A stretch of DNA of 64,000 bases from an uncultured Eubacteriales bacterium (GTDB taxonomy: Bacteria > Bacillota > Clostridia > Oscillospirales > Acutalibacteraceae). The position numbers were made by a program, and so were the translations under genes. This document shows positions 42,124-51,455 of this stretch, in pieces. The stretch covers positions 248,001 to 312,000 of the forward strand of contig CAKUFK010000002.1 of assembly GCA_934647945.1 (NCBI GenBank). Reading direction: 5' to 3'. The notes below the pieces were generated by a model, which searched no databases, was not told where the DNA came from, and was given only the letters and a program-made list of their open reading frames with translations. Every line of letters starts with the position of its first letter. Position 1 is the first letter of the stretch.

Positions 42124-44148
42124 ATGAATCATTTACAAGCCGAACAATCGCCTTACCTGCTCCAGCACGCAGGCAATCCGGTAGATTGGTACCCCTGGGG
42201 GGAAGACGCCTTCCGGAAAGCCGCCGCCGAGGACAAGCCGGTGTTTTTGAGCATCGGCTATTCCACCTGCCACTGGTGCCATGTGATGGCGCACGAATCC
42301 TTTGAGGATGCGGAAGCGGCGGAGCTGCTCAACCGGGAATTCGTTTCGGTCAAGGTGGACCGGGAGGAACGCCCGGATATCGACGCCGTGTATATGGCGG
42401 CCTGCCAGGCGCTCACCGGTTCGGGCGGCTGGCCCCTCACCATTTTCATGACGCCGGAGCAGCAGCCTTTTTTTGCCGGGACGTATTTTCCAAAACACCG
42501 CCGTTACGGGCAGCCGGGTCTCGTCGATCTCCTCACGCGGATAGCGGCGCTCTGGAAAAACGACCGCGCGCAGCTTCTGCGGGCCGGCGAACGGCTCACA
42601 GACGCGATCCGGGAGGAGCAGCCAGCCCGCCGGCGGGAACCGGACAAGGCGCTGCTGTACCAGGCATACCGGCTCTTCCGCGGACAGTTCGACCCCGTGT
42701 GGGGCGGCTTTGGACAGGCGCCGAAATTTCCCACGCCGCACAATCTGCTTTTTTTGATGCGGTATGCCAGGCTCGAACAACAGCCGGACGCTCTCGCCAT
42801 GGCGGAAACCACGCTGCGGGCCATGGCCCGAGGCGGCCTTCAAGACCAGTTCGGCGGCGGTTTTTCGCGTTACTCCACCGATGAAAAATGGCTGGTCCCG
42901 CACTTCGAAAAGATGCTGTATGACAACGCCCTGCTGCTCACGGCCTGCCTCTATGCCTATCAGGCCACGGGAGAGGAAGAATACGCGGATACCGCCCGCC
43001 GCACTGCCGCCTATATCCTCGGGGAATTGACGGATCCGGCCGGGGGATTCTACTGCGGACAGGATGCAGACAGCGACGGCGTAGAGGGGAAATATTACGT
43101 TTTCACCCCGGGTGAGGTACACCGTCTCCTCGGCGAAGCCGACGGCCGGGAGATCTGCCTGCTTTATGGGATCACCGCGGAGGGAAATTTTGAAGGAAAA
43201 AGCATCCCGAACCGGATCGGGCGGGAGGAACCGCCTCTTTCTCCCGGCGACAGCCGGCTGCAAAGGCTCTGTCAATACCGCCGGAGCCGCACCCGGCTTC
43301 ACAAGGATGACAAGGTGCTGCTCAGCTGGAACGCCTGGACGATCATCGCCCTCGCGCGGGCCGGACGGATTCTGGGCGAAAAAGCCTGCGCCGAAGCCGC
43401 TATAAAGGCGGCACGGTTTATCGAGGACAACATGACGGATGGGCAAAACCGCCTTTTTCTCCGGTGGAGAAACGGGCAGGCGGCCCACGCCGGCCAGCTG
43501 GAGGACTACGCCGTATACGCCCTCGCCTTGACCGAGCTGTACCGTCTGACCTTTGAGACGGCCTATCTGGAGCACGCGCTTTTGAGAGGGGAGCAGATGA
43601 CGGCGCTCTTTGAGGACAAAGAGCGCGGCGGGTATTTTTTCACCGCCGCCGATGCCGAGCGCCTCATTTCCCGTCCCAAGGAAACCTACGACGGGGCGCT
43701 CCCCTCCGGCAATTCGGCCGCAGCCATGGTGTTACAGCGGCTTGCCCACCTGACCGGGCTGCCACGCTGGCAGGAGGCAGCCGACCGCCAATTCCGATTC
43801 CTCGCGGGGGAAATCGAGCATCATCCTGCCGGGTACAGCTTCGCGCTGCTCTCTATGGCGGACGTCCTGTACCCGCACCGGGAGCTGGTTTGCGCGGTGC
43901 GGCAGGGGGTGCCGGAGGAACTGGTCCGGTATCTGGAGAATCATCCGGCGGACAACCTGAGCATTCTGGTCAAAACGTCCGAAAACGCGGCGGCCCTGGC
44001 CGCGTGCGCCCCTTTCACCGCGGCGTATCCCATACCTGAAACCGGCGCGGCCTGGTACCTGTGCGAAAACGGGACCTGCCGGGCGCCGGTGGCGGAGTTC
44101 CAGGAACTGCCGCTGGAAGGGGTTGACCGAAAGCATGGTCCGCAGTAA
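42124..44148 (+). CDS. Thioredoxin-domain protein of the YyaL/DUF255 family
   Basis: A 674-residue protein: residues 1-165 form the DUF255 thioredoxin-like domain with Cys49 and Cys52 in STCHWCHVMAHESF; the rest is an alpha/alpha-barrel resembling N-acylglucosamine 2-epimerase or glycosidases (GGLQDQFGGGFSRYSTDEKW, HFEKMLYDNA, YCGQDADSDGVEGKYY). Best described as YyaL; its reaction is not established. ATG 42124 has AAAGGACGGT upstream. It is followed by a hairpin-rich gap. Confidence 0.9.
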   Translation: MNHLQAEQSPYLLQHAGNPVDWYPWGEDAFRKAAAEDKPVFLSIGYSTCHWCHVMAHESFEDAEAAELLNREFVSVKVDREERPDIDAVYMAACQALTGSGGWPLTIFMTPEQQPFFAGTYFPKHRRYGQPGLVDLLTRIAALWKNDRAQLLRAGERLTDAIREEQPARRREPDKALLYQAYRLFRGQFDPVWGGFGQAPKFPTPHNLLFLMRYARLEQQPDALAMAETTLRAMARGGLQDQFGGGFSRYSTDEKWLVPHFEKMLYDNALLLTACLYAYQATGEEEYADTARRTAAYILGELTDPAGGFYCGQDADSDGVEGKYYVFTPGEVHRLLGEADGREICLLYGITAEGNFEGKSIPNRIGREEPPLSPGDSRLQRLCQYRRSRTRLHKDDKVLLSWNAWTIIALARAGRILGEKACAEAAIKAARFIEDNMTDGQNRLFLRWRNGQAAHAGQLEDYAVYALALTELYRLTFETAYLEHALLRGEQMTALFEDKERGGYFFTAADAERLISRPKETYDGALPSGNSAAAMVLQRLAHLTGLPRWQEAADRQFRFLAGEIEHHPAGYSFALLSMADVLYPHRELVCAVRQGVPEELVRYLENHPADNLSILVKTSENAAALAACAPFTAAYPIPETGAAWYLCENGTCRAPVAEFQELPLEGVDRKHGPQ

Positions 44149-44525
44149 AAAAACGAAGAGCCCCCCTGCTCGGGGCCCTCTGTGGCCACTTGAGCCTCCA
44201 GAAACAGCAAAGACGGATAGCTCCGCTATCCGTCTCAGCCCGTCTAAAAGTAGAAAAAGAGAATTCGATGGTCAAAACGGCTGCGAATTCATGATCCGTG
44301 TTTTCGAGGACACGGGCCTCGAAAACACTCCTTATAAGCGATAAAGGGCGGAAACACACAGTGTTTCCGCCCTTTATCAAGAGTAGGGGTGGAACTGGCG
44401 GGGACAAAGGGAGCAAGGTGAGCGATAGCAAACCGCCGTGATCCGGCGCCCCCGTCCAGCAGCTTGTCGACAAGCTCAGCCGGATAGCTCCGCTATCCGG
44501 CTCGTTTTATGAAAGCATCCGTTTT
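44149..44525. repeat. Hairpin-rich intergenic element
   Basis: Five perfect inverted repeats in 292 bases: A 44211-44235 (11-bp arms, loop TCC), B 44298-44328 (12-bp arms), C 44340-44378 (18-bp arms, loop ACA), D 44461-44476 (16-bp palindrome) and E 44478-44502 (11-bp arms, loop TCC, followed by CGTTTTATG). A and E share the same 19 bases, CGGATAGCTCCGCTATCCG, and bound the block. GAATTCG/CGAATTC arms (44261-44290) add another. No coding sequence convincing; the reading frames here are not gene-like. It could be a small non-autonomous mobile element, tandem terminators or a structured RNA; only E has a T run (plus strand). Confidence 0.6.
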
Positions 44526-45443
44526 CTATAAACCATAGGCTTCCGGCCGGTCGAGCAGGGCGCGGATGTCCGGTTTGTCTGCCAGCCAGGGAGAGAAGGC
44601 GGTAGCGCTCCCCGCCGCGATCCCCAGTTCCAGCGCCAACGCGTAATCCCCCGTCCGCGCGTATCCGGCCAAGAACCCCGCGACCATGGAATCCCCCGCC
44701 CCCACCGCGCTGACGGCCTCGCCACGCGGGGGAATCCCCCGATGGAGCCGCCCTTCTTCATCGAGCAGCAGCGCGCCCTTGTCCGCCATCGAGACGAGCA
44801 CGTTCCGCGCCCCCTGCGCCTGTACGCGGCGCGCGCAGTCCTCCGTCTGCTCCAGGCTTTCGAGCGTGACCCCGAACAGCTCCCCGAGCTCATGGTGGTT
44901 GGGCTTGACGAGGAACGGACGGTAGGGCAGTGCTTTCTCCAGGGATTCCCCGGTCGTGTCCACGACGGCGTGGACGGATTTTCCCGTCGTCAGCCGCAGG
45001 ATCCGTTCATACATATCGTGCGGTAGCGCCCCCGGTATGCTGCCCCCCAGGACCAAGGTGTCCCCGTCCTCCAGAAGGCGCAGCCGTTCAAACAGGCCGT
45101 CCACCGCCTCCGGGGGAATGGCCGGCCCCCGGCCGTTGATCTCGGTTTCCCGCTCCGCCCGGATTTTCATGTTGATGCGGGAATAGCCCGTGTCCAGCCG
45201 GATGAAGGCGGCGTCACACCCCTCGCGGAGCAGCATCGCCTCGATCTGCTCCCCGGTAAACCCCGCCGAAAACCCCCACGCCTGGTTTTCGATCCCCAGG
45301 CGGGTCAGCATGATCGAAACATTGATTCCTTTTCCCCCCGGATACAGTGCCTCCGCGTCCGTGCGGTTGACCCGCCCAGGCTTCAAATCCGATACCTCCA
45401 CGGCAACATCCAGGGAAGGGTTCAGGGTTATCGTATAAATCAC
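44526..45443 (-). CDS. PfkB-family sugar-phosphate kinase (1-phosphofructokinase-like)
   Basis: A 305-residue ribokinase-fold enzyme. The start IYTITLNPSLDV, PGGKGINVSIMLTRLG, and AVSAVGAGDSMVAGFLAG with the catalytic Asp are all typical; the N-terminus best fits FruK or LacC, so fructose 1-phosphate or tagatose 6-phosphate are the likely substrates. A GTG at 45443 follows GGGAGAG; a longer open frame upstream overlaps pilT and is not used. It lies 73 bases after pilT, with no terminator in between, so it may be expressed from the pilus operon. Confidence 0.85.
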   Translation of the reverse strand: MIYTITLNPSLDVAVEVSDLKPGRVNRTDAEALYPGGKGINVSIMLTRLGIENQAWGFSAGFTGEQIEAMLLREGCDAAFIRLDTGYSRINMKIRAERETEINGRGPAIPPEAVDGLFERLRLLEDGDTLVLGGSIPGALPHDMYERILRLTTGKSVHAVVDTTGESLEKALPYRPFLVKPNHHELGELFGVTLESLEQTEDCARRVQAQGARNVLVSMADKGALLLDEEGRLHRGIPPRGEAVSAVGAGDSMVAGFLAGYARTGDYALALELGIAAGSATAFSPWLADKPDIRALLDRPEAYGL

Positions 45444-45516
45444 GCGTCGTCTCTCCCATCTCGTTTCGCTCTGCCAGGGCGCTCCTATAACGCCGCAGAG
45501 GGTTCCGGCCCCCGCC

Positions 45517-46590
45517 TCAGAACCGCCCCGGCACACCCGCCTCCAGATATTGCCTGAGGTCGTCCGGACCCGGGCAGACGGCGTAAGCGGATTCCGCCGC
45601 TATCCGCCCTTCCAGCGTCAGCCGGGCCAGATCCTGCGCCAGCGTCCGCATCCCCTCCTTGGATCCGGTCTGCATCAGGGAGGCGATTTGATGGCCCTTG
45701 TTCTCCCGGATCAGATTGCGCACGGCGTCGTTTCCCGTCAGGATCTCGAGCGCGGCGATCCGTCCCGTCCCATCGAGGGTGGGGATCAGCTGCTGGGTCA
45801 CGACCCCTTGGAGCGCGGCGCTGAGCTGCGCGCGCACCTGATGCTGGCCTTCGGCCGGAAAAACATCGATGATGCGGTCGATGGTGCTGGCCGCTCCGAT
45901 GGTGTGCAGGGTGGACAGGACGAGATGCCCGGTTTCGGCCGCGGTCAGCGCCGCGGAGATCGTCTCATAGTCCCGCATCTCGCCAACCAGGATGACGTCG
46001 GGATCCTCCCGCAGGGCGGAGCGCAGCGCCCCCGCGAAGGAGGAGGCGTCCTCGCCCACCTCCCGCTGATGGATCAGCGCCCGGCGGTTCCGGTGGACAT
46101 ATTCGATCGGGTCTTCGATCGTCAGGATATGGACAGCTCTGTTTTCATTGATATACCGGAGCATCGCCGCGAGGGTGGTGGATTTGCCGCTCCCGGTCGG
46201 CCCGGTCACCAGAATGAGGCCGCGGGAAAGCAGCGCGAGCCTGCCCAGGATGGGCGGCAGCGACAGCTCTTCGAGCGTCGGAACCGTGTCGTTTAACAGC
46301 CGGATCGCCGCAGCGAGGCGTCCGCGTTCACGGTAGACGTTGACGCGCTGACGCCGGCCGTCGGGCAGGGTATAGCTGAAATCCGCGTCCTCCCCCGCCT
46401 CGATCCGCTCCGTTTGCCGGGGCCCCAGCATGGAACGGATCAGCACGTCCGTCTCCTCCGGCCCGACGGCAGGGCCGTCCGGCTCCAGCCGTCCGATTCT
46501 CCGGTAGGACACCGGCTGCCCGGAGGTCAGATGGATATCCGAACAGCCGCGTTCCCGCGCGGCCCGGATGATGCAATCGATGGATTCCAT
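45517..46590 (-). CDS. pilT: Type IV pilus retraction ATPase PilT
   Basis: A 357-residue hexameric ATPase that depolymerises pili. Walker A is GPTGSGKSTT; the Asp box VHILTIEDPIEYVH, Walker B DPDVILVGEMRD and the HLVLSTLHT box are intact. The presence of PilT suggests retractable pili and possibly twitching. ATG 46590 follows AGGGGAG, an alternative upstream start being weak. It follows pilB by 25 bases. Confidence 0.95.
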   Translation of the reverse strand: MESIDCIIRAARERGCSDIHLTSGQPVSYRRIGRLEPDGPAVGPEETDVLIRSMLGPRQTERIEAGEDADFSYTLPDGRRQRVNVYRERGRLAAAIRLLNDTVPTLEELSLPPILGRLALLSRGLILVTGPTGSGKSTTLAAMLRYINENRAVHILTIEDPIEYVHRNRRALIHQREVGEDASSFAGALRSALREDPDVILVGEMRDYETISAALTAAETGHLVLSTLHTIGAASTIDRIIDVFPAEGQHQVRAQLSAALQGVVTQQLIPTLDGTGRIAALEILTGNDAVRNLIRENKGHQIASLMQTGSKEGMRTLAQDLARLTLEGRIAAESAYAVCPGPDDLRQYLEAGVPGRF

Positions 46591-46615
46591 GGCCGTTTCT
46601 CCCCTCTTTCCGCGC

Positions 46616-48283
46616 TCAATCGACATAATAGGTGAGCTTCGTCAACTCCTCCGCCGTGGTGACGCCTTCCAGCGCCAGGCCGCGGGCTTCCTCCACCAGA
46701 TTGGTGAAGCCCTGCTGTTCCCGCGCGTAGGCATACAGATCCTCAATAGGGCGGCGGGAGGTAATCATCCGCCGCATCTCCCGATCAACCGCGACCACCT
46801 CGTGGACCGCGATCCGCCCACGATATCCGGTCTGGCTGCAGGCCGGGCAGCCCTTCCCGCGATAGAGACGCTCCGGGGGCATCCCGAAGAGCGCCCGCTC
46901 CTGTTCGGCGGGTTGGTACGCCTCCTTGCAATGCGGACAGATCCGCCGCACCAGCCGCTGGGCCACCAATCCCACGACCGAATTGGCTACCAGGAAGGGT
47001 TCCACCCCCATATCCTCCAGGCGGACGATGGTGGACAGCGCGTCATTGGTGTGCAGGGTGGAGAGCACTAGATGCCCCGTGATGGCGCTGCGCACCGAGA
47101 TGGAGGCCGTCTCGCTGTCCCGGGTCTCCCCGACCATAATGATATCCGGATCCTGCCGCAGCAGGGCGCGCAGCCCGCTGTCGAAGGTCAGGCCCGCCAG
47201 GGGATTGACCTGCATCTGGGTCACGCCGCGGATATGGCGTTCCACCGGATCCTCGATCGTCGAAATGTTGACCGGGCGGCGGACCAGCTCCTCAAGGGCG
47301 AAATACAGAGTGGTGGTCTTCCCGCTGCCGGTCGGCCCTGTCAAATATATGATGCCGTTGGGATTTTGCAGCATACGCTGGAATTTCTGGTAATTTTTCT
47401 CATTCATGCCGAACTGGCGGGCGTTGACGACCGGGGCGCTGGAGTTGAGATACCGCAGTACCACCTTTTCCCCGAACATGGACGGCACCACCGAGGTGCG
47501 CAGATTCATCTCAACGCCGTCAACCCGTGTTTTGAAATGCCCATCCTGCGGGCTGCGTTTTTCCGCGATATCCAGGTTCGACAGGATTTTGATCCGGGCG
47601 ACCAGGGCAGGATGGAGTCCCCGGTCCGTCTCCAAATAAGGCAGCAGCATCCCGTCGATACGCAGGCGGATCCGGGTTTCGGTCTCCATCGGCTCGATAT
47701 GGATATCGCTCGCGCCGACGTTGTAGCCGTGCAGGAGCAGGGAACTGAGCAGCTTAATAACCGGGGTCTCGTCCCCTTCTTCGATTTCCCGGATGGCCTG
47801 CGCCACATCGGGGAGGGGATCCGCGGCGACGGCGGAGGCCGCCCGCCTGGCCTCGATCTCGGAATAATACACGTCGATCGCGTGCTCGATCTCCCGCCGT
47901 TCCGCCAGGGCGGTGTCCACCGTCATACCGGTCAATTGGCGGATATCCTCGATCCCGTAAAATTTGAGCGGATCGTCGATAACCACGGTCAGACGCTGGT
48001 TGGCCTGAGAGACGGCGATGGCACAATATTTGTCGGCCAGGGTGCGGGGGATCCTCCGGACCGCCTCGATATCGACCGGGCAGGTCTCCAGGGACAGGAT
48101 CTGCAGGTTCATCTTCTGGGCCATGGCACTGAGAATCTGGCGTTCGGTGACGAGACCCATTTCGACGAGCACGTCGCCCACCCGTTTGCCCGACCGGCGG
48201 TGGATTTCCAGCGCCGCGTTCAGCTGCTCGCCGGTGATATACCCCTTTTCCTTGAGGACTTCCCCTATCGGTATGTTGGTCAT
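46616..48283 (-). CDS. pilB: Type IV pilus assembly ATPase PilB
   Basis: A 555-residue extension ATPase. An N-terminal MshEN/GspE domain (GEVLKEKGYITGEQLNAAL) precedes the ATPase core with Walker A GPTGSGKTTTLY, Walker B DPDIIMVGETRD, and a zinc knuckle CPHC...CPACSQTGYRGR. ATG 48283 follows GGGGGA by 6 bases; an ATG two codons upstream abuts that site. It precedes pilT and follows the large pseudopilin gene. Confidence 0.95.
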   Translation of the reverse strand: MTNIPIGEVLKEKGYITGEQLNAALEIHRRSGKRVGDVLVEMGLVTERQILSAMAQKMNLQILSLETCPVDIEAVRRIPRTLADKYCAIAVSQANQRLTVVIDDPLKFYGIEDIRQLTGMTVDTALAERREIEHAIDVYYSEIEARRAASAVAADPLPDVAQAIREIEEGDETPVIKLLSSLLLHGYNVGASDIHIEPMETETRIRLRIDGMLLPYLETDRGLHPALVARIKILSNLDIAEKRSPQDGHFKTRVDGVEMNLRTSVVPSMFGEKVVLRYLNSSAPVVNARQFGMNEKNYQKFQRMLQNPNGIIYLTGPTGSGKTTTLYFALEELVRRPVNISTIEDPVERHIRGVTQMQVNPLAGLTFDSGLRALLRQDPDIIMVGETRDSETASISVRSAITGHLVLSTLHTNDALSTIVRLEDMGVEPFLVANSVVGLVAQRLVRRICPHCKEAYQPAEQERALFGMPPERLYRGKGCPACSQTGYRGRIAVHEVVAVDREMRRMITSRRPIEDLYAYAREQQGFTNLVEEARGLALEGVTTAEELTKLTYYVD

Positions 48284-48319
48284 GTCCATTCCCCCTGTGA
48301 CGGCGGCCGGCGGCCCCGC

Positions 48320-49417
48320 TTACTTATAGGTTTCGACTGCGGGTACATAGATATCGGGATCGCTCGACCAGCCCAACACCCGGTTGGGCGTCCCCGGATC
48401 GTGATCCGGGAACCAGTAAACCTCTTTCCAGACATCGGACTTTTTCATGATTTTCCAGCTGTTCAGGTTTTTGGTCACCGACATATAAAACGCGCCGTCG
48501 AATTCCACCACGTCGTGGTATTCATACAGGCTGCGGCCGCTGTTGCCCGCATTGACGGTTTCCCAGTCCTTATCCAGGCATTTCCAGTAGTTGGTGTGCG
48601 GCTGCCCCGGATGGGTGCCCTTGACGCCGTCAAAATAGTAAAACAGCGCGACCACCTCCCAGTACTCGCCCGGGGCGGTCTCTACGATATCGCCTGGATA
48701 ATAGAGCGCGCCGTCCTCCAGCCGCCGTATGGCGGACGGATCGGTCTCCTGCCAGTACTGATCCACCGTATACGCGTCCCCACCCTCCGGCCGGGTCGGA
48801 TCGGTGCCGGATGTGCCGCCGGGGTCGCTGGACACCGCTTCCTCGACGATATATGGATCCGCGTCGTAGCTGATGACCGGGTTGACCATCTCTCCGGTCA
48901 CGGCGGATTCGATCACGATCGGATCGGTCCCGGCCTCGAGATTGATCAGGCGGAAAGAGGAAGCAGTTTCATACACCGGCGCCTCCCCGCTCCCCGATGA
49001 GAAGGACAAGCGGATGCGGAGCGTCGTCGATTTGACCGCCTCGGCCCGCATGGTCAGGGCCGTCCCCTGGTAGACATCCTCCCCCGTATAGGGAGAATAG
49101 GGACCTTCCTTCCGGCCCTGGTACAGCCGCCCGTCCTTGACGAACAGGACGTTTTCGTATTGGGCGCCGGCAGGGTCGCTTCCCTCCGCCAGAAGTTGGA
49201 CATGGGTGGAAAAGGTGAGACGCCGGTTCAGGGAACTGTACATCTCGTCTCCGAGCATCTTCATCCGGTCCCGGGCGCTGCCGCCGGAGAGGACGCGGCT
49301 GGCAAACAGCATGATGGACAGGGAAACCGCCACCACAATGGCCAGGATGGCAAATCCCGCCATGATCTCCACGAGCGTCATCCCCCGCCGGTCCATCCGG
49401 AGCCGCCGTCCTGTCAT
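48320..49417 (-). CDS. Large pseudopilin with two C-terminal carbohydrate-binding-like modules
   Basis: A 365-residue minor pilin. RRGMTLVE gives the type III signal (cleavage after Gly12, Glu17 at +5), then the hydrophobic helix. After a beta-rich domain and a Gly/Asp/Pro linker (about 195-215), residues 222-330 show two tandem segments with the pattern W..Y.GD.V...G.YW.....W (W222-W278 and W285-W330), much like CBM5/12 chitin- and cellulose-binding modules. This suggests a tip adhesin, but the module match is by eye. ATG 49417 follows GGGGAGAG. Confidence 0.75.
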   Translation of the reverse strand: MTGRRLRMDRRGMTLVEIMAGFAILAIVVAVSLSIMLFASRVLSGGSARDRMKMLGDEMYSSLNRRLTFSTHVQLLAEGSDPAGAQYENVLFVKDGRLYQGRKEGPYSPYTGEDVYQGTALTMRAEAVKSTTLRIRLSFSSGSGEAPVYETASSFRLINLEAGTDPIVIESAVTGEMVNPVISYDADPYIVEEAVSSDPGGTSGTDPTRPEGGDAYTVDQYWQETDPSAIRRLEDGALYYPGDIVETAPGEYWEVVALFYYFDGVKGTHPGQPHTNYWKCLDKDWETVNAGNSGRSLYEYHDVVEFDGAFYMSVTKNLNSWKIMKKSDVWKEVYWFPDHDPGTPNRVLGWSSDPDIYVPAVETYK

Positions 49418-49448
49418 CCGTCTCTCCCCTTTCATGCGGGCTATCCGG

Positions 49449-50255
49449 TCATAGCAGCCCGCGCCATTCGGCCTCGTTGTGGATCATGGCTTTCAGCGCC
49501 GGCCAGGTCATGTTCACGATATCCGATTTGTCCCGTCCGACCAGGCGGTAATACCAGACACGCTCCTCATGGTCGTACACCAGGCGGGTGTTCCAGTTGT
49601 CCCCTTGGCCGAAACCGGCAAATATGAAGGTATCGTCATAACTGGTCACGGGCGGAATCAGATAAGGCTGGACATAGACCGGCTTGGCAAACAAACCGTC
49701 GGCCTTCGATTCCCGTTCGATCTCCTCCGGCGTCAGATACCGCCGGAGAAAATCCGGGGATAGGGTGGGCCAGCTGCCGCCGTATTTGTACTCCCGCAGC
49801 CAGTTGCGAAACGGGGAGTTGTTGATATACGAATAGGTATACCCTGCCTCCAGGCGCTGCTGGGGCGTCATCTTCCGCAGCTCCTGGAGCCAGTAGATGT
49901 AATTGTTGCGCAGGCTCTCCTCGAAAGAGACGGTGACCGGCTCGAAGCTGTACAGCCGCGCGCCCTTGCCGGTTTCCCCCGCCGTTACCACCCGGCCGGA
50001 AAAGCTCACGCTGTTGCCGCCGATGGGCAAAGTGAGCCTGAGTTCCTCCTCCTGGTCCGTCTCCTGCTTCTCGATGGCTTCAAACGCGGCCTGCCCGTTT
50101 TTCTCCCGGATATCGCCTTCCCGGAGGATTTTCTGCGCCACCACAAATGCGGAATACATGGTCACCAGGACCAACGCCAGAATCACCAGCCCGCAGACCG
50201 ACTCCACCAGGGTCGAGCCCCGGTTGTCCGCCAGAACCTTCCGCTTACGTTTCAT
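49449..50255 (-). CDS. Pseudopilin, type IV prepilin-like
   Basis: A 268-residue protein with a prepilin peptidase signal (NRGSTLVES, cleavage after Gly13, Glu18 at +5) and a single hydrophobic helix, then a globular domain with many aromatic residues. Likely a minor pilin that starts or caps the fibre, comparable with PilV/GspI-type subunits. It overlaps the stop of the upstream gene in an ATGA, so translation is coupled. Length is large for a minor pilin. Confidence 0.8.
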   Translation of the reverse strand: MKRKRKVLADNRGSTLVESVCGLVILALVLVTMYSAFVVAQKILREGDIREKNGQAAFEAIEKQETDQEEELRLTLPIGGNSVSFSGRVVTAGETGKGARLYSFEPVTVSFEESLRNNYIYWLQELRKMTPQQRLEAGYTYSYINNSPFRNWLREYKYGGSWPTLSPDFLRRYLTPEEIERESKADGLFAKPVYVQPYLIPPVTSYDDTFIFAGFGQGDNWNTRLVYDHEERVWYYRLVGRDKSDIVNMTWPALKAMIHNEAEWRGLL

Positions 50256-50797
50256 TCAGATGCCACCCCTTCCAAGGTATCCCCGCTGTATGCCGCGAGA
50301 TACCATGTCAGAGTCTTCTCCTCGGGCTGTCCGGTTTCGGAATCCATCCCGCCCGGGGTGCTCTCCTCCCCCTGGCGCTGCAGGACCCCGACGAGGGACG
50401 CCGTGACGCTCCGTGTCTCGCGTCCCTTCACTGCCGTGGCTGTCACCGTGATCTCCCGCCTCGTCGTGTTGCCGTCGTAAGGCTCCAGCACCGCGTGCAG
50501 CGAGCAGCGGCCCATGTCGGCGGCGAACCCGACGTCCTCCACCGTCCAGGCCTCTTCTAGCAGATAAGCGAAAATCTCCGCCGCCGTCGGGGAACCGGAG
50601 ATGAATTCCTGCGCCACCATATCCGCGGCCGAGCGGGCGGTCAGATAGGCCTGACGGGCGTCGTCATTCCGCCGGCTGCGGTTCTGGTAGGCCAAGGAGA
50701 TGCTCAGCACCGCGCCCACCAGGATTAAGAGGAATCCTGCGACCGCCATAGCCCAAATGATGCCGGAACCGCCTTCCTCCTTGAGTTTCCGGAACAT
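50252..50797 (-). CDS. PilX-like pilus protein with atypical signal
   Basis: A 181-residue protein with one N-terminal hydrophobic helix (about 12-36) after MFRKLKEEGGSG; it lacks the +5 Glu, as in PilX/GspK-type minor pilins. The domain that follows is soluble with no motif. ATG 50797 follows GGGAGG at good spacing. It sits between pilO and the two pseudopilins and is coupled to the next gene. Confidence 0.65.
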   Translation of the reverse strand: MFRKLKEEGGSGIIWAMAVAGFLLILVGAVLSISLAYQNRSRRNDDARQAYLTARSAADMVAQEFISGSPTAAEIFAYLLEEAWTVEDVGFAADMGRCSLHAVLEPYDGNTTRREITVTATAVKGRETRSVTASLVGVLQRQGEESTPGGMDSETGQPEEKTLTWYLAAYSGDTLEGVASE

Positions 50798-50831
50798 GGA
50801 CGCACCTCCCTTTCTCCGCCGGTCCCGGTTC

Positions 50832-51455
50832 CTACGCCTGGGTCTCCCCCGCCGGCGACTCCAGGCGGGATTCCAGCATATATACATCCAGGGATATCAC
50901 GAATTCGTCCGGAGCCTGGCCCCGGCCTCTCGAAAAGGCTGCGCTGCTTATATGAAGCTGCGGCTGCGCGTCGTAAGCGGCGGCCAGGGCCGCGAAGAGA
51001 TCATAGGAGGCGGTGCCGCCGATCTGGAACGTCCGCACGGCCATCTTTGCATCGGAGGACGCGGACGGGGACGCCTCCTCCGGCAGGTAGGCCGCCGGCG
51101 TTTTCGCGGATACGGGGTTTATCACCAGGCTGGTAGGCGTGATACCCAGATCGAGCGCCAGGCTGGTCAAATAGGCGTCGTACAGTTCGCTGGGGATCCC
51201 TTCGACGAACAACCCCTCGTATAAGGCGTCGCCCTCTTTTTCCAGCTCCTCGATCCGGGCAAGGGTCTTTTCCAGGGTGTTCCGCCGGATTTCCATCTCC
51301 ATCTTTTGCGTTTCGGCCGCGTCCAGCGCGTCCCGCATCTCTGCGTTGCGGGAGACGGCCGGCAAGATGAGCAGACAGACAGTCCCGGCCGTGATCGCCA
51401 GGCAGAGCAGCAGATAGAGCAGGGTTTTCTCCCGCCGGTTCAGTTTACTGGCCAT
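50832..51455 (-). CDS. pilO: PilO-like pilus assembly protein
   Basis: A 207-residue bitopic protein: short cytoplasmic N-terminus, one membrane helix (about 12-32), a coiled coil (about 38-75) and a C-terminal domain, the usual build of PilO or GspM. With PilM and PilN it forms the inner-membrane platform. Its start overlaps the end of pilN by 11 bases. The family is divergent, so the name rests on size, topology and position. Confidence 0.75.
   Translation of the reverse strand: MASKLNRREKTLLYLLLCLAITAGTVCLLILPAVSRNAEMRDALDAAETQKMEMEIRRNTLEKTLARIEELEKEGDALYEGLFVEGIPSELYDAYLTSLALDLGITPTSLVINPVSAKTPAAYLPEEASPSASSDAKMAVRTFQIGGTASYDLFAALAAAYDAQPQLHISSAAFSRGRGQAPDEFVISLDVYMLESRLESPAGETQA

Noticed and set aside
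44211..44502. tRNA or tmRNA in the hairpin block
   Set aside because: No cloverleaf, no TTC-loop consensus and no CCA end could be laid on these hairpins.
44149..44525. Reading frames in the hairpin block on both strands
   Set aside because: Translations do not resemble proteins and cross the perfect inverted repeats; no ribosome sites are present.
47072..49000. Open frame of 642 codons on the plus strand
   Set aside because: Opposite pilB and the large pseudopilin gene; composition is that of an antisense shadow.
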